Source: Carex sylvatica (lineage: Eukaryota; Streptophyta; Magnoliopsida; Poales; Cyperaceae). From it: a DNA stretch of 22,844 nucleotides. Every line of letters starts with the position of its first letter. Position 1 is the stretch's first letter. The position numbers and the translations under genes were made by a program. The stretch spans positions 1 to 22,844 of the forward strand of contig CAXKVR010000602.1 of the NCBI GenBank assembly GCA_964058845.1, in the 5' to 3' direction. The notes below the pieces were generated by a model. That model saw only the letters and a list, made by a program, of their open reading frames with translations. It was not told the origin of the DNA and ran no database searches. Positions 8,997-19,180 of this stretch are shown one piece after another.

Positions 8997-11460
8997 ATGT
9001 CTCAAGTGATAATAAATGTTTATTATGGACGCAAAATTTCAGACGCACCGACCTGCACATTTCCTGTTACTGATTTAACGAGTCTTGATGAGCTAAGAAG
9101 ACATATATATATGTTATCATTCATTTGCTCCCTAGCCAGTTCAATCTGACAATCAAGGCTCGTTTGAACATGGCACCACTTGGCTCAGCAAAAAAATACC
9201 AGTTATTTAGCGTAGACGAGGAAACGATATGGCAATGATGCTTGAATATGCCACTCCGGTACTGAATTTTAAACTTCTTGATTTAGTGGTTGAGTCAGTA
9301 CCAGTTATTAATCAGAGCAATTATGACCCATATCCGGGTAGTGTACCTGGAAGTAGCAGAGACACAACGGTGTCTGATTCATCCATATATTGCGATAACC
9401 CGCCCGAAATACCGATAGTTGATGATTTGGTAACTCATTTTGACGAGTTGAATAATAATACTAGCTCAGACACAAACTCTGACCTTGGTGGCTCAGCTGT
9501 CGGGGAAGATGATATGGCTGAAATGGAGGACCAAATTAGAACACAAGATGTAATGAAGAAGTGGGTAAATTTTATTCCCTTTATTAATCGAGGATTGCAG
9601 CATCCATTTTTGGCATTTAATGACAATGTGTCGATGCCGTACAAGGATGAAATATTTTTTGGCTATCCACCCAGAATTGACGGTCAATTTTCAGTGGGAT
9701 AGATGTTTGAATCCAAAGCCGATCTTAAATCCTAGTTGGGTGCATTTGCCCTAGATAATAACTTAGAATTAAAACAAAAATATACCAATCGTACTGGCTA
9801 TGTAGTTATAAGTAGAGCAGAGGGGTGTCCATGGATGTTATACGCAAAAACCACTGAGACGGGAAATTGGACAATTGCAACAAACCCAGATGAGCACAAT
9901 TGTTACAGTATTGCTTGTAAAGTAGACAGTCGTCAGCTGACTGCCATGATGATTGCAGATATTATCAAGCCTGGTCTAAAGGAGAACCTGGAGATGTCAA
10001 TTAAAGCATGTCGGTTTGTAATTAGAAATTAATACAAAATGGTTCAGCCTTCATACAACAAGATTTGGAGAGGGAGGGAATTGGCTATTGCTGATTTATT
10101 TTGTTCTTGGGAAAAAGCTTACGAACTGCTACCTTCTCTGCTCGGTGCAATTCAGATGTCTATCATAGGCATAAAATACATAATTGAGCACGAACCATCT
10201 ACAAAAATGGGTATCCATATTTTCACCCGTGTGGCATGGGCTTTCGGTCCATGCATTGAATCCTGGCCATATCTCTGACCAGTTATAAGTGTAGATGCTG
10301 GACACCTATCCGGCAGGTATAAAAGAGAATTATTCATGGCATGCACTTATGATGCAGAACAATAATTATTGCTAATTGCATTCGGGATCGTGGATGAGGA
10401 GAGTTCATCCAATTGGGACTGGTTTATGCAATTTGTACGTGAAAATATTGTCGGTCCTGATCGGTTATGCGTTATATCAAACCAGCATGCTGCAATCCGT
10501 TCAGTATTTTATAGACCTGATTTATGGTGGTGTGAGAAAAGTGGTGAAGCAGTTCATCGATTATGTTCTCAACATATTGCGTCAAATGTTTACAAGTTGT
10601 GCAAGGACCAAATTATCAAAAAATTATTCAAGAAATTTGTGTGTAAGATGAAACCTTGGAGGTTTTATGAGGGTATGAATTTGATAAAAGGCAGGAGTAT
10701 TACGACTCATTAATATGTCATGTGGTGTGATAAACGATTACAAAATCTCGAAGAAGAGTCTTTGCAACTCCATAAATAAGTACAATGTCATGATGGAGGC
10801 CTGAATAGGTGGGGTATCATGACTAAAAACGGATCATAATCCTTGAACAACGTATTTCGAGTGGCTCGCTAGCTGCCTGTAACAGCAATCGTTGAGCGCA
10901 CATTTTACAAAATTGTGGATTGGTATGTGAAAAGAGGTAAGGTCGCTCAACAGTGGGTTCAAAGAGGAATGCGATTTCCAAAAAAATATATTTTTAGTTT
11001 TACAATATCAGACTTCAAAAGGATTAAAGCATCAAGTGATACCAATGGGGCCCAACGTTTTTGAGGTCGTAGTTCGTGATGGAGTCGTTAGAACGGCATG
11101 TCAGTTGTTTACTTAAATTATCAGTTTAAATTTATAAATGGTAATATTTAATTATTTTAATTTATTGATTGTAGGGAGTGAAATGAGATATAAAGTATGA
11201 AGTTAGATTTTCATTTGGAGAGGGGGGATACTTGTTTCTGAGTATAAAAAATCACAATTTACTGGCATTCCTTGCGACCATGTCCTAACGGTATGTTGCA
11301 AGTTACGTCTAAATTCGACGAACTATGTAAGCCACTATTATAGCGTTGAAAATTATGTCAACACATAAAGAGGTAATTTTTTTGGCTTTGGTAACGCCCA
11401 CAATTGACCATTTGACGCGGGAGCAACTACAATCAGGTCGAATCCAAATAAAATTAATAA
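8997..11460 (+). pseudogene. MULE (MuDR/mudrA-like) transposase, decayed; 5' part
   Basis: The ATG at 8997 opens MSQVIINVYYGRKISDAPTC, the usual N-terminus of plant MULE transposases. The frame is lost near 9111-9230 (two shifts), then one frame carries most of the protein from 9229. In-frame stops occur at 9700, 9733, 10030, 10276, about 10360, 10711 and later. Landmarks are the zinc-type DNA-binding domain (CPWMLYA, then DEHNC, about 9826-9903); the catalytic core with FTRVAWAFGPCIE, ISVDAGHLSG (first Asp kept) and CVISNQHAAI (second Asp of the usual ISDRH motif replaced by Asn); then RWGIMTKNGS and LPVTAIVERTF; and a SWIM zinc finger reading GIPCDHVLTVC near 11264. The Ty3 element splits the gene after a TIRSNPNKINK-encoding stretch. 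It cannot make active transposase. Confidence 0.88.
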
Positions 11461-11629
11461 GGATATCTCCATATTATATCTAATTTATGGCCCTAATTTA
11501 CAATGAAACCTGTGCTTTAAAGCCTATGAATGTGGACTTTTTACTTATATTTCGATGAAATGTGGTACTGCTATGCTTTGTTTGGTATTTTGCAGGAAAA
11601 AGGGCGAAAAACTGGTTCTGACTACTTTT

Positions 11630-11664
11630 CATACGGCCCGTATGATATTTTGTACAGGCCGTAC
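11630..11664. repeat. Palindrome pair 1 (5' LTR)
   Basis: CATACGGCCCGTATG then GTACAGGCCGTAC, starts 22 bp apart; the second unit has one mismatch in its dyad. Confidence 0.85.
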
Positions 11665-11730
11665 AAGAACTGCCCAACCACACAGAAGGATCCACAACAG
11701 AGGCACAAAGTCTCCAAGTCAAAGCCCAGG

Positions 11731-11765
11731 CATACGGCCCGTACGGGATCCTGTACGGGTCGTAC
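11731..11765. repeat. Palindrome pair 2 (5' LTR)
   Basis: CATACGGCCCGTACG then GTACGGGTCGTAC with an 8-nt spacer. The two units are also complementary to each other, including at the centre (C facing G). Confidence 0.87.
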
Positions 11766-12396
11766 AAAGCTGATTCGGAAAATCCAGCTGGAATCTGAAT
11801 TGAGCACAATTTGAGGAGCCGAAAAGGAAACCCCTGGAGGCGTGATCTGGGGCATTAAAGGAGATATTCCACAGCAGGAAAGGGGATTAATAGCTAATCA
11901 ATCAATAACTTTCCTATCATTCATTCTATCATTGATGCTAGGTTTGCTTGGACAAGAGGAAAAGAAGAAGAGAAGGGAAGAACGCGAGTTTTGAACGGAT
12001 CTTCAGATTTTCCACTGTTTTATCATGAACTCTTTTACTTCTTGTTATTTGTGCTATCTCATGAATATGAGTAGCTAATTTACTTTGTTTCTAGGGGTAA
12101 GATGTAGTTTCTAGTTTAGTTTTGCTTGTATGCTACTATGATTTTGTGTTGAACGCTTGGTTTTTACTTTGTTATGTAGTATTTTTATTGCTCTATTGTG
12201 CTTGCTTGAATCTGATTAGTCATCCCGTTAGATGAATACGCACATCTAAGTGTGGAGCCAAGTCTATGAAATTCATTCCAACCGAATAAAGTATATGAAG
12301 TAGGGTGAAACCAAGGAGTACCCGAAAGGCGAAACTTTCCTTGAGGCGAAAGTCCTTGGATACTTTTAGTAAACTAACAAATAACTTAGATAAATT

Positions 12397-12491
12397 AGGC
12401 CAAAATGCGAAAGTTGAGGTTTAACGCATCTAAGAGGGAAGTATTTGAGTCCGGTAATCGGGTATCAGGCCAAAATGCGAAAGTTGAGGTT
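12397..12491 (+). repeat. 25-bp direct repeat in the LTR
   Basis: AGGCCAAAATGCGAAAGTTG plus five further bases occurs at 12397-12421 and again at 12467-12491, 70 bp apart. The same arrangement is present in the 3' LTR at 21451-21545. Confidence 0.85.
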
Positions 12492-12572
12492 AGGTATCTA
12501 GATCTGGTCAAAAGAAACCCTAAACACAGTATCAACACAGGAAACAGTAGCTGCAGCATTAACTTGAGGTGC

Positions 12573-12607
12573 CATACGGACCGTACGGGAATCTGTACGG
12601 GCCGTAC
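12573..12607. repeat. Palindrome pair 3 (5' LTR)
   Basis: CATACGGACCGTACG then GTACGGGCCGTAC. With flanking GCC/GGC the pair can fold into a hairpin of about 14 pairs in 16 positions around an 8-nt loop. Confidence 0.87.
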
Positions 12608-12929
12608 GCCTTGAGACTGAACAGAAATGAAATCTGAACCCTGGAAACGCCCTTTTATCAATTGAAAACAACTTTAATTATCTTTTATTGTCTTTTAATC
12701 AGTAGAATTGTTAGAACTAAAACCAAACCAATTTCTCTCACTTCTAGAATCTTAAGTGATTTTAGGATAAGTCTAGTGTTTTTATTCCGTCCCTGTGGAT
12801 CGATACCTGAGCATACTCAACGACAGGATAGTGCACTTGCTATCTGAATTGACAGAGTATAACAAAGGTTTAAAAAGTATAGCTTGCTATACTGAGACTT
12901 TTTGGCATATTCTCGTGCGATCAAGTTTT

Positions 12930-12947
12930 TGGCGCCGTTGCCGGGGA
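12930..12947 (+). promoter_or_regulatory. Primer binding site, tRNA-Asp type
   Basis: TGGCGCCGTTGCCGGGGA begins 6 bases after the 5' LTR and is complementary over 18 bases to the 3' end of plant tRNA-Asp(GUC) (…CCCGGCAACGGCGCCA). It is the expected minus-strand primer site for this lineage. Confidence 0.93.
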
Positions 12948-13208
12948 ACGGCAACTAAAATACTGTACTTTTTCTTATTTTTGCTTGATTCTAGATTTTA
13001 ATTTTAATTTTTCGTATTTCATCCTTGCAGGAACATACTGGAAGAGTCACTGCCCAAAAACCACTACCATCTCAGAAGCAAAGGGCAAACCTCCAACACA
13101 TTTGTTCCAGCACCACCACATCTGTCACCTCTCCGTACGGCCCGTACAAAATTCATACAGGCCGTACAAACCGACAACAGAGGCCAGACAGATCCAGAAC
13201 AAAGCGAA
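12948..13208 (+). other. Retrotransposon leader
   Basis: The leader runs between the primer site and the gag ATG. A pyrimidine-rich stretch ending ATCCTTGCAG (13030) looks like a splice acceptor. The gag frame is open upstream of its ATG back to 13008 but has no earlier ATG. Palindrome pair 4 lies in it. Confidence 0.6.
13134..13167. repeat. Palindrome pair 4 (leader)
   Basis: CGTACGGCCCGTAC then CATACAGGCCGTAC, starts 20 bp apart, about 40 bp before the gag ATG. The second unit has one dyad mismatch. Confidence 0.85.
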
Positions 13209-15716
13209 ATGAACAACCACGGTGCTGAACAAGATCCACTCAACGAGGGTACTGGACAAGGTCAACCCAACGAGGATCAATACTCTGATGACGAAGGAGC
13301 AAACTATGCGCCAAGGACGTTGCGAGAGTTCAATGTCCCGCGAGCTGGAGATGTTAGAGGAGCAATCCGATTGCCAAGGATTGTAGGCAACCAACCTAAC
13401 TTCAATCCGGGCGTTGTAAACATCGTGCAACAAAACACATTCCATGGCATGGATCATGAGGATCCACATGCCCATGTTCAAACCTTCCTTGAATGCTGTG
13501 CCACCATTAAAATTAATGGCGCAACAGCTGATTATATTAGACTTGCTTTATTTCCTTTTACTCTTAGGGATAAAGCCAAGAAATGGTTAGGGTCATTACC
13601 AAAGGATTCAATCACCACTTGGAGGGAATTGTCCAAACTGTTTTTGACCAGATTTTTCCCCCATAAAAGAACTGCCAAGGTTAGGACCCAACTGACCAGT
13701 TTCAAACAAAGGTCTGATGAACCACTGAATGAGGCATGGGAAAGGTTTAGGGAATTGCAATACTCTTGCCCACATCATGGTATTCCCGAATGGTTACTTA
13801 TTCAATCTTTTTATGCTGGTTTAACTGATACCACTCGTACTTCTGTAGATGCAGTTGCAGGTGGAGCTCTCATGGATCGAGACGCTACTGAAGCAATGAA
13901 CTTAATCGACAATATGGCGACTAACCAACAGTGGTCAGGCCGAGAGGGCAATCGACCAACTGGAGGAGGTCGACTTGAGCTCGATCAGATCACAGCTCTC
14001 ACCGCCAAGTTTGACGCTATGCAGAAGGCTTTTGACAAGATGAGTGTCAAAGCACTCGGTAATCAGCAACCACAGCCTTGTGTTATGTGTGGAGACGAGG
14101 GGCACGAGTATGAGAATTGCCCGCTTGCGCAAAGGGATGAAGGGCCCGAGCAAGTTAACTCTCTCAACAGTGAACCATCCTACTTCCCAAAACCTCCTTT
14201 CAGCCGAACCTATTCCAAGGATCCGATTGAACAACAGAATTGGAGGTGGAAGCAAAACAATCCCACACAATTCAACAACAACCCTTCTGGCAGCAACAAC
14301 AACAACAACCGCAACTTCTACAACAATGCTGCATTCAATAACTCAAACAACCGACCACCATATTCTGGACCATCTAAGCCCTATGTTGCTCCTGCAGTAG
14401 AAAACTTCATGCATGAACAAGGGAAGATGAATCAAATGCTTTTCGAACAGATGCAAACGATCAGTGCTCAATTGGCAAGTTTGGCCCAAAACAAACCTCA
14501 AAGTGGGAGCCAAACTGCACCACCACAACCTGGGATGCTACCAAGCCAACCAGAGATTAACCCTAGGGGAGAGGCCAAAGCGGTGACGTTGCGAAGTGGG
14601 ACACAATACCAAGGACCAGCCATACCTGTCGAGCCAGAAGCCGACCATACGGTCCGTACAAATCCCATACGGCCCGTACCAACACCCCCTGCGATTTCTG
14701 AACAGTCAAAGCCTGATCCGATTGAGGTTGTGACTGAGACAACAGACCATACGGTCCGTACAAATCCCGTACGGCCCGTACCGAATGAAACTGATAAACA
14801 GAAAAAGAAGGTGACCGAGAAACCACCGCCCTACCGGCCACCAGTACCATTTCCACAGAGACTAGCCGAAACCCGACTCAATGAACAATTCTCAAACTTT
14901 CTTGGAGTTCTCAAGCAATTGCACATTACCATCCCATTCACCGAGGCTTTGACCCAAATGCCAACCTATGCTAAGTTTCTCAAAGATATCCTATCCAATA
15001 AACGAAGCTTGGGGGGGCATGAGACGGTGAAATTGACTGAACAGTGCAGTGCTATCCTGAGAAATGAACTTCCACCGAAATTAGGAGATCCGGGTAAATT
15101 TTCCATTCCATGCACAATTGGCAAAGCAACCATCCGACAAGCTTTATGTGATTTGGGGGCTAGTGTGAGTCTCATGCCGCGAACTATCTTCGAACGAATG
15201 GGTGTAGGCGAGCTTAGACCTACACGGATGACTTTACAACTTGCGGATTCTTCGGTGAGACTACCACTTGGCATAGTGGAGGATGTACCGGTTCGAGTCG
15301 GTAAGTTCTATGTGCCCGGTGATTTTGTTGTGATGGAAATGGAGGAAGACAAGGAGGTCCCTATTATTCTAGGACGGCCGTTTTTGAGAACCGCCGGGGC
15401 GCTAATCGATGTGAAAAATGGGACTTTAACCTTGAACATTGGAGATGAGAAAGTTCACTTTCAAATCGACCGAGCAATGAAGTATCCCGCTCAACCCGAA
15501 TCGTGTTATATGGTCGATGTGATTGATGAATTAGTTGAAGAGAAGTTAATGGAGCAAATCAACAACTCTCTAAGGTATCATTCTGATTTTTTATCTGATT
15601 TGCAGGCTGAAACAGGCGATCTTGAGAGAATTTGCGCAGCAGACATGACACCTGTCTGTCTGGAAGATTTTCCGTACGTACACAGATCATACGGACCGTA
15701 CAACAGACGAATTTAA
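13209..15716 (+). CDS. gag-pr: Gag-protease polyprotein, Athila type
   Basis: 835 codons from ATG (GAAATGAAC context) to TAA, uninterrupted. About residues 75-230 are the retrotransposon gag/capsid domain ([58 protein letters not shown]). Residues 291-304 are a CCHC zinc knuckle ([14 protein letters not shown]) for RNA binding. About 340-400 is Asn-rich and disordered. Residues 648-652 are the aspartic protease site DLGAS, with ILGRPFL near 721. The linker at about 480-525 carries two palindrome pairs that encode HTVRTNP(I/V)RPVP. Capsid forms the particle and protease cleaves the polyprotein. The pol frame begins before this stop, overlapping by 68 nt. Capsid and protease sequence match Athila-type elements in memory. 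Confidence 0.93.
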   Translation: MNNHGAEQDPLNEGTGQGQPNEDQYSDDEGANYAPRTLREFNVPRAGDVRGAIRLPRIVGNQPNFNPGVVNIVQQNTFHGMDHEDPHAHVQTFLECCATIKINGATADYIRLALFPFTLRDKAKKWLGSLPKDSITTWRELSKLFLTRFFPHKRTAKVRTQLTSFKQRSDEPLNEAWERFRELQYSCPHHGIPEWLLIQSFYAGLTDTTRTSVDAVAGGALMDRDATEAMNLIDNMATNQQWSGREGNRPTGGGRLELDQITALTAKFDAMQKAFDKMSVKALGNQQPQPCVMCGDEGHEYENCPLAQRDEGPEQVNSLNSEPSYFPKPPFSRTYSKDPIEQQNWRWKQNNPTQFNNNPSGSNNNNNRNFYNNAAFNNSNNRPPYSGPSKPYVAPAVENFMHEQGKMNQMLFEQMQTISAQLASLAQNKPQSGSQTAPPQPGMLPSQPEINPRGEAKAVTLRSGTQYQGPAIPVEPEADHTVRTNPIRPVPTPPAISEQSKPDPIEVVTETTDHTVRTNPVRPVPNETDKQKKKVTEKPPPYRPPVPFPQRLAETRLNEQFSNFLGVLKQLHITIPFTEALTQMPTYAKFLKDILSNKRSLGGHETVKLTEQCSAILRNELPPKLGDPGKFSIPCTIGKATIRQALCDLGASVSLMPRTIFERMGVGELRPTRMTLQLADSSVRLPLGIVEDVPVRVGKFYVPGDFVVMEMEEDKEVPIILGRPFLRTAGALIDVKNGTLTLNIGDEKVHFQIDRAMKYPAQPESCYMVDVIDELVEEKLMEQINNSLRYHSDFLSDLQAETGDLERICAADMTPVCLEDFPYVHRSYGPYNRRI
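14646..14679. repeat. Palindrome pair 5 (gag)
   Basis: CATACGGTCCGTAC then CATACGGCCCGTAC, starts 20 bp apart. Because 20 is not a multiple of three, the two identical half-sites are read in different frames (HTVRT, then IRPVP). Confidence 0.9.
14748..14781. repeat. Palindrome pair 6 (gag)
   Basis: CATACGGTCCGTAC then CGTACGGCCCGTAC, 102 bp after pair 5 and reading [12 protein letters not shown]. The ~34-bp unit looks like a duplicate of pair 5 with little flanking similarity. Confidence 0.9.
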
Positions 15717-18700
15717 AACAGAGAAGCTGGAGATTGAGAAGGAACCAAAAGGCCAGTCTGAAGCTGAGGCATACGGTCCGCACGAAATCCATACGGCCCG
15801 TACAACAAGCCAGACAGCACAGACCACTCCCGAATTAAAACCTCTCCCAGCCACTCTCAGGTACGAATTCCTTGACTCAGAAAAGACATGTCCTGTCATT
15901 GTGAATGCAGGGTTGACCCCTGACCAGACCGCCAAGCTCATGGAGAAGTTGAGAACCCACAAAAGCGCGATTGGGTATTCTATCAATGACTTGAAGGGGA
16001 TCGATCCAACCACTTGCACACACAGGATCTTGCTAGAAGACGACCACAAGCCTTCAGTTGAACACCAAAGACGGCTCAACCCGAATCTAAAAGAGGTAGT
16101 AAAGAAAGAAATTTTAAAACTTTATGAAGCAGGTATCATCTACCCGATTTCTGACAGCAAATGGGTGAGTCCCGTCCATGTGGTTCCCAAGAAAGGAGGA
16201 GCAACAGTGGTGAAAAATGAGAAAGAAGAGATGATTCAAACGCGCGTTGCAACCGGTTGGAGGATGTGCATAGATTATCGGAAGCTCAACGCGGCTACAC
16301 GCAAGGATCACTTTCCCTTGCCATTTGTTGATCAACTCCTTGAGAGGCTTGCTAACCACTCATATTTTTGTTATCTTGATGGTTATTCAGGTTTCTTTCA
16401 GATTCCCATTCACCCGCAGGATCAAGAGAAGACCACATTCACATGCCCATACGGTACCTACGCATACCGTAGGATGCCTTTCGGTCTTTGCAATGCACCT
16501 GCGACTTTTCAGAGAGCCATGATGGCTATTTTTTCTGATTTTATTGAGAAAGAAGTTGAAATTTTTATGGATGATTTTTCTGTATACGGTACCTCTTTTG
16601 ATGCTTGTTTGGCTAACTTGTGTAAGATTTTGCAGAGATGTGAAGAAGTCAATTTAGTCCTCAATTGGGAAAAATGTCATTTCATGGTCCAAGAAGGAAT
16701 TGTTTTGGGGCATGTTATCACCTCTAGAGGGATAGAGGTTGATAAAGCAAAAATTGAGGTAATCGAGAAACTCGAAATCCCAACAAATGTCAAGGGGGTT
16801 CGAAGTTTTCTTGGACATGCCGGCTTTTATCGCCGTTTCATAAAGGACTTCTCAAAAATTGCGAAACCTTTGACCAATTTACTTATCAAAGATTCTGATT
16901 TTATTTTCACTGATGATTGTGTCAAGTCTTTTTGTAGTTTAAAGGAAGCTCTTATCTCTGCACCTATCTTACAGCCGCCAGATTGGTCACTACCATTTGA
17001 GCTGATGTGCGACGCAAGCGACTATGCAGTCGGAGCAGTTCTGGGACAACGGAAAGACAAGAAGCCGTGCGTTATTTACTATGCTAGCAAGGTGCTAGAT
17101 CCGGCCCAAATGAACTACACCACAACCGAAAAGGAGCTTCTCGCCATTGTATTTGCTCTCGACAAATTCAGATCATATCTGGTGGGCTCGAAGATAGTGG
17201 TCTACACAGATCATGCCGCACTAAGGTACCTCTTAAGTAAAAAAGATGCAAAACCAAGACTGATTAGATGGATTCTTCTTTTGCAGGAGTTCGATCTTGA
17301 GATAAGAGATACGAAAGGAGTCGAGAATTCTGTAGCAGACCATCTGTCACGTCTACATTGGGAAGAAGATACCACAACTAAGCTCCCAATCAATGACTCA
17401 TTCCCCGATGAACAACTCCTTGCAATCAGTTCTGATCTGGACGACAACCATACGGGCCGTACAGAAGTTCATACGGCCTGCACTATCCACCATACGGACC
17501 GTACACAAACTCATACGGACCGTACAAGTACCAACCAGTCCAAACAGCAGACTCCCTGGTATGCCGACATTGCGAATTACCTGGTCTCTGGAGTTTTGCC
17601 CGCCACAATGTCCCAACAACAGAAGAAGAAACTAAGGTCAGATTCCAAGTACTACTTTTGGGACGAGCCCTATCTCTTCAAGGTTGGAGTTGATGGCGTA
17701 TTCCGACGTTGTGTCCCATTCGAGGAAACAGACTCTATTCTTGCACATTGCCACTCGTCCGCTTATGGAGGACACTCTTCATTCTCTAAGACCACTGCCA
17801 AGGTATTACAATCTGGTTTCTTTTGGCCTTCTCTTTTTAAAGATGCAAGATCTTTTGTTATAGCTTGTGATAGGTGCCAAAGAACTGGAAACATGACAAG
17901 ACGAAGTGAGATGCCTCTCAACTTTATTCTTGAGGTCGAGATTTTTGATGTTTGGGGCATCGATTTCATGGGTCCATTCCCATCTTCTCGAGGGAATGAG
18001 TATATTTTGGTGGCAGTCGACTATATATCAAAGTGGGTCGAGGCCATGGCGTGCCGCAAGGCTGACTCGAATTCGGTAAGAAAGTTTTTCAATGAGATCA
18101 TTTTCCCTCGTTTTGGGGTGCCTCGAGCTGTCATTAGTGACGGAGGCAAGCATTTCATCAATCGACAATTCAAAAAACTATTGAGCCGACATGGGGTGAC
18201 TCACAAGGTATCTACTTCTTATCACCCTCAAACTAATGGGCAAGCTGAGATTTCTAACAGGGAAATCAAGTCGATTTTAGAGAAAACAGTCGCAAGGACA
18301 AGGAAAGATTGGGCTTTCAAGCTGCATGATGCACTCTGGGCCTATCGCACCGCATTCAAGACACCGATTGGCATGAGCCCGTACAAGCTGGTGTATGGAA
18401 AGCCGTGTCACCTTCCTGTTGAAATTGAGCACAAAGCATTCTGGGCCACAAGAGTGATCAACATGGACCTGCTTGCAGCTGGAGAAAAGCGTGTCCTCGA
18501 CTTGCATGAGTTGGAGGAAATGAGGTTGCATGCATATGAGAATGCGAGATTTTACAAGGAAAAGACGAAGCGATTGCATGACCAGCGCATTTCGCCTCGC
18601 CAGTTCAAAGAGGGAGATCTTGTACTTTTATTTAATGCTAGATTAAGAATTTTTCCAGGTAAACTCAAATCGAGATGGTCCGGCCCATTTCATGTGGAGA

Positions 18701-18852
18701 AAGTGTACCCTTTCGGAGCAATTGATATCTGGAGCAAAGAAAGTGGTACCTTCAAGGTAAACGGTCAGCGTCTCAAGCACTACGTTGCCGACCACTTGAT
18801 GGATGAGCGGAATGTTCAGTTTCTTTCTGACCCCGCTCAGATAGAAGTTTAA
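15649..18852 (+). CDS. pol: Pol: reverse transcriptase, RNase H, integrase
   Basis: The frame is open from 15649 (after TGA 15646-15648) to TAA. Athila-like homology already starts at [14 protein letters not shown] (about 15826), so a GTG codon at 15901 is not the true start; no suitable ATG precedes it, and recoding from gag or later cleavage is likely. RT has [19 protein letters not shown] and the catalytic FMDDFSVYG (MDD codons 16567-16575). RNase H has [13 protein letters not shown] (Asp codon 17011), [12 protein letters not shown] and [12 protein letters not shown] four-palindrome linker follows. Integrase has an HHCC zinc site (ending CDRCQ) and a DDE triad at codons 17962, 18139 and 18247, spaced D-58-D-35-E. 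A GPF-type C-terminal domain follows ([20 protein letters not shown]), with no chromodomain. All catalytic residues are present, so the enzyme set looks functional. Confidence 0.93.
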   Translation, partial: HLSVWKIFRTYTDHTDRTTDEFKTEKLEIEKEPKGQSEAEAYGPHEIHTARTTSQTAQTTPELKPLPATLRYEFLDSEKTCPVIVNAGLTPDQTAKLMEKLRTHKSAIGYSINDLKGIDPTTCTHRILLEDDHKPSVEHQRRLNPNLKEVVKKEILKLYEAGIIYPISDSKWVSPVHVVPKKGGATVVKNEKEEMIQTRVATGWRMCIDYRKLNAATRKDHFPLPFVDQLLERLANHSYFCYLDGYSGFFQIPIHPQDQEKTTFTCPYGTYAYRRMPFGLCNAPATFQRAMMAIFSDFIEKEVEIFMDDFSVYGTSFDACLANLCKILQRCEEVNLVLNWEKCHFMVQEGIVLGHVITSRGIEVDKAKIEVIEKLEIPTNVKGVRSFLGHAGFYRRFIKDFSKIAKPLTNLLIKDSDFIFTDDCVKSFCSLKEALISAPILQPPDWSLPFELMCDASDYAVGAVLGQRKDKKPCVIYYASKVLDPAQMNYTTTEKELLAIVFALDKFRSYLVGSKIVVYTDHAALRYLLSKKDAKPRLIRWILLLQEFDLEIRDTKGVENSVADHLSRLHWEEDTTTKLPINDSFPDEQLLAISSDLDDNHTGRTEVHTACTIHHTDRTQTHTDRTSTNQSKQQTPWYADIANYLVSGVLPATMSQQQKKKLRSDSKYYFWDEPYLFKVGVDGVFRRCVPFEETDSILAHCHSSAYGGHSSFSKTTAKVLQSGFFWPSLFKDARSFVIACDRCQRTGNMTRRSEMPLNFILEVEIFDVWGIDFMGPFPSSRGNEYILVAVDYISKWVEAMACRKADSNSVRKFFNEIIFPRFGVPRAVISDGGKHFINRQFKKLLSRHGVTHKVSTSYHPQTNGQAEISNREIKSILEKTVARTRKDWAFKLHDALWAYRTAFKTPIGMSPYKLVYGKPCHLPVEIEHKAFWATRVINMDLLAAGEKRVLDLHELEEMRLHAYENARFYKEKTKRLHDQRISPRQFKEGDLVLLFNARLRIFPGKLKSRWSGPFHVEKVYPFGAIDIWSKESGTFKVNGQRLKHYVADHLMDERNVQFLSDPAQIEV
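15672..15701. repeat. Palindrome pair 7 (gag/pol overlap)
   Basis: A shortened unit CCGTACGTAC (15672-15681) precedes a full CATACGGACCGTAC (15688-15701). The pair lies wholly inside the 68-nt stretch read by both the gag and pol frames. Confidence 0.7.
15770..15803. repeat. Palindrome pair 8 (pol N-terminus)
   Basis: CATACGGTCCGCAC then CATACGGCCCGTAC, starts 20 bp apart, shortly after the gag stop. Confidence 0.87.
17449..17525. repeat. Four-palindrome array (pairs 9 and 10) in the RNase H-integrase linker
   Basis: Units start at 17449 (CATACGGGCCGTAC), 17470 (CATACGGCCTGCAC), 17491 and 17512 (both CATACGGACCGTAC), exactly 21 bp apart. The constant 21-bp period keeps the frame and encodes HTGRT, HTACT, HTDRT and HTDRT. 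Confidence 0.92.
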
Positions 18853-18892
18853 GTTGAAAGGTGGTCTAGCTAACGACCTTAAATGAGCGCTT

Positions 18893-18910
18893 CTTGGGAG
18901 GCAACCCAAG
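18893..18910 (+). other. Conserved hairpin after pol
   Basis: CTTGGG AGGCAA CCCAAG forms a 6-bp stem with a 6-nt loop 40 bases after the pol stop. A GGGAGGCAACCCA-type string just after pol is common in plant Ty3/gypsy elements as I recall. Its role is unknown; it could act in RNA stability or splicing. Confidence 0.6.
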
Positions 18911-19062
18911 CATTTTTAAAATTATTTTGTTTGGTCATTTCTCTTATTGTTATTACTTTAGTTTCTAAATATTTAATTTGCTATTAGTTTAATTTTGATT
19001 TTTCATTTTGTAGTTGTCTTTCAATTCTGATCAGATAGGAGAAGAAATCATCTCTGCAGGTT

Positions 19063-19097
19063 GGTACGGTCCGTACAAAATATCATACGGGCCGTAG
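19063..19097. repeat. Palindrome pair 11 (3' region)
   Basis: GGTACGGTCCGTAC then CATACGGGCCGTAG, starts 21 bp apart. The last base of the second dyad is changed. Confidence 0.85.
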
Positions 19098-19180
19098 GGC
19101 ACCCATCCGACGCAGAAACTCAAGGGGCGCGACCTTTTCTCTTCGCGTTCCTTCGCATCAATTCGCGTCCCTTCGATTAG

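Larger units (their letters stand above)
11461..12923 (+). repeat. 5' LTR
   Basis: 1463 bp, aligned gap-free with the 3' LTR at an offset of 9054. By eye I find differences at 11461 (G versus T), 12238 (A versus G) and 12652 (C versus A). It carries three palindrome pairs, a 25-bp direct repeat (12397-12421 and 12467-12491) and a CCAAGGA...TCCTTGG inverted repeat near 12311-12360. Short ORFs inside it occur identically in the other LTR and are not genes. Confidence 0.95.

Noticed and set aside
9736..10032. Independent small gene starting with TTG
   Set aside because: It is one stretch of the MULE transposase between two in-frame stops.
11530..11814. Short ORFs on both strands in the LTR, repeated identically at 20584-20868
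   Set aside because: They are duplicated only because the LTRs are identical, show no family similarity, and the palindromes create recurring peptide words such as YGPY and HTxRT in every frame.
12930..12947. Partial tRNA-Asp gene
   Set aside because: Only the 18 nt complementary to the tRNA 3' end are present, directly after the LTR, so it is the primer binding site.
15901..15903. GTG as start codon of pol
   Set aside because: Homologous protein sequence continues upstream in the same open frame to at least 15826; GTG starts are not expected in plant nuclear genes.
16448..16470. Another palindrome-family copy (CATACGGTAC...GCATACCG) in pol
   Set aside because: It lacks the CGGNCCG core and encodes the conserved RT segment [12 protein letters not shown], so coding constraint explains it.
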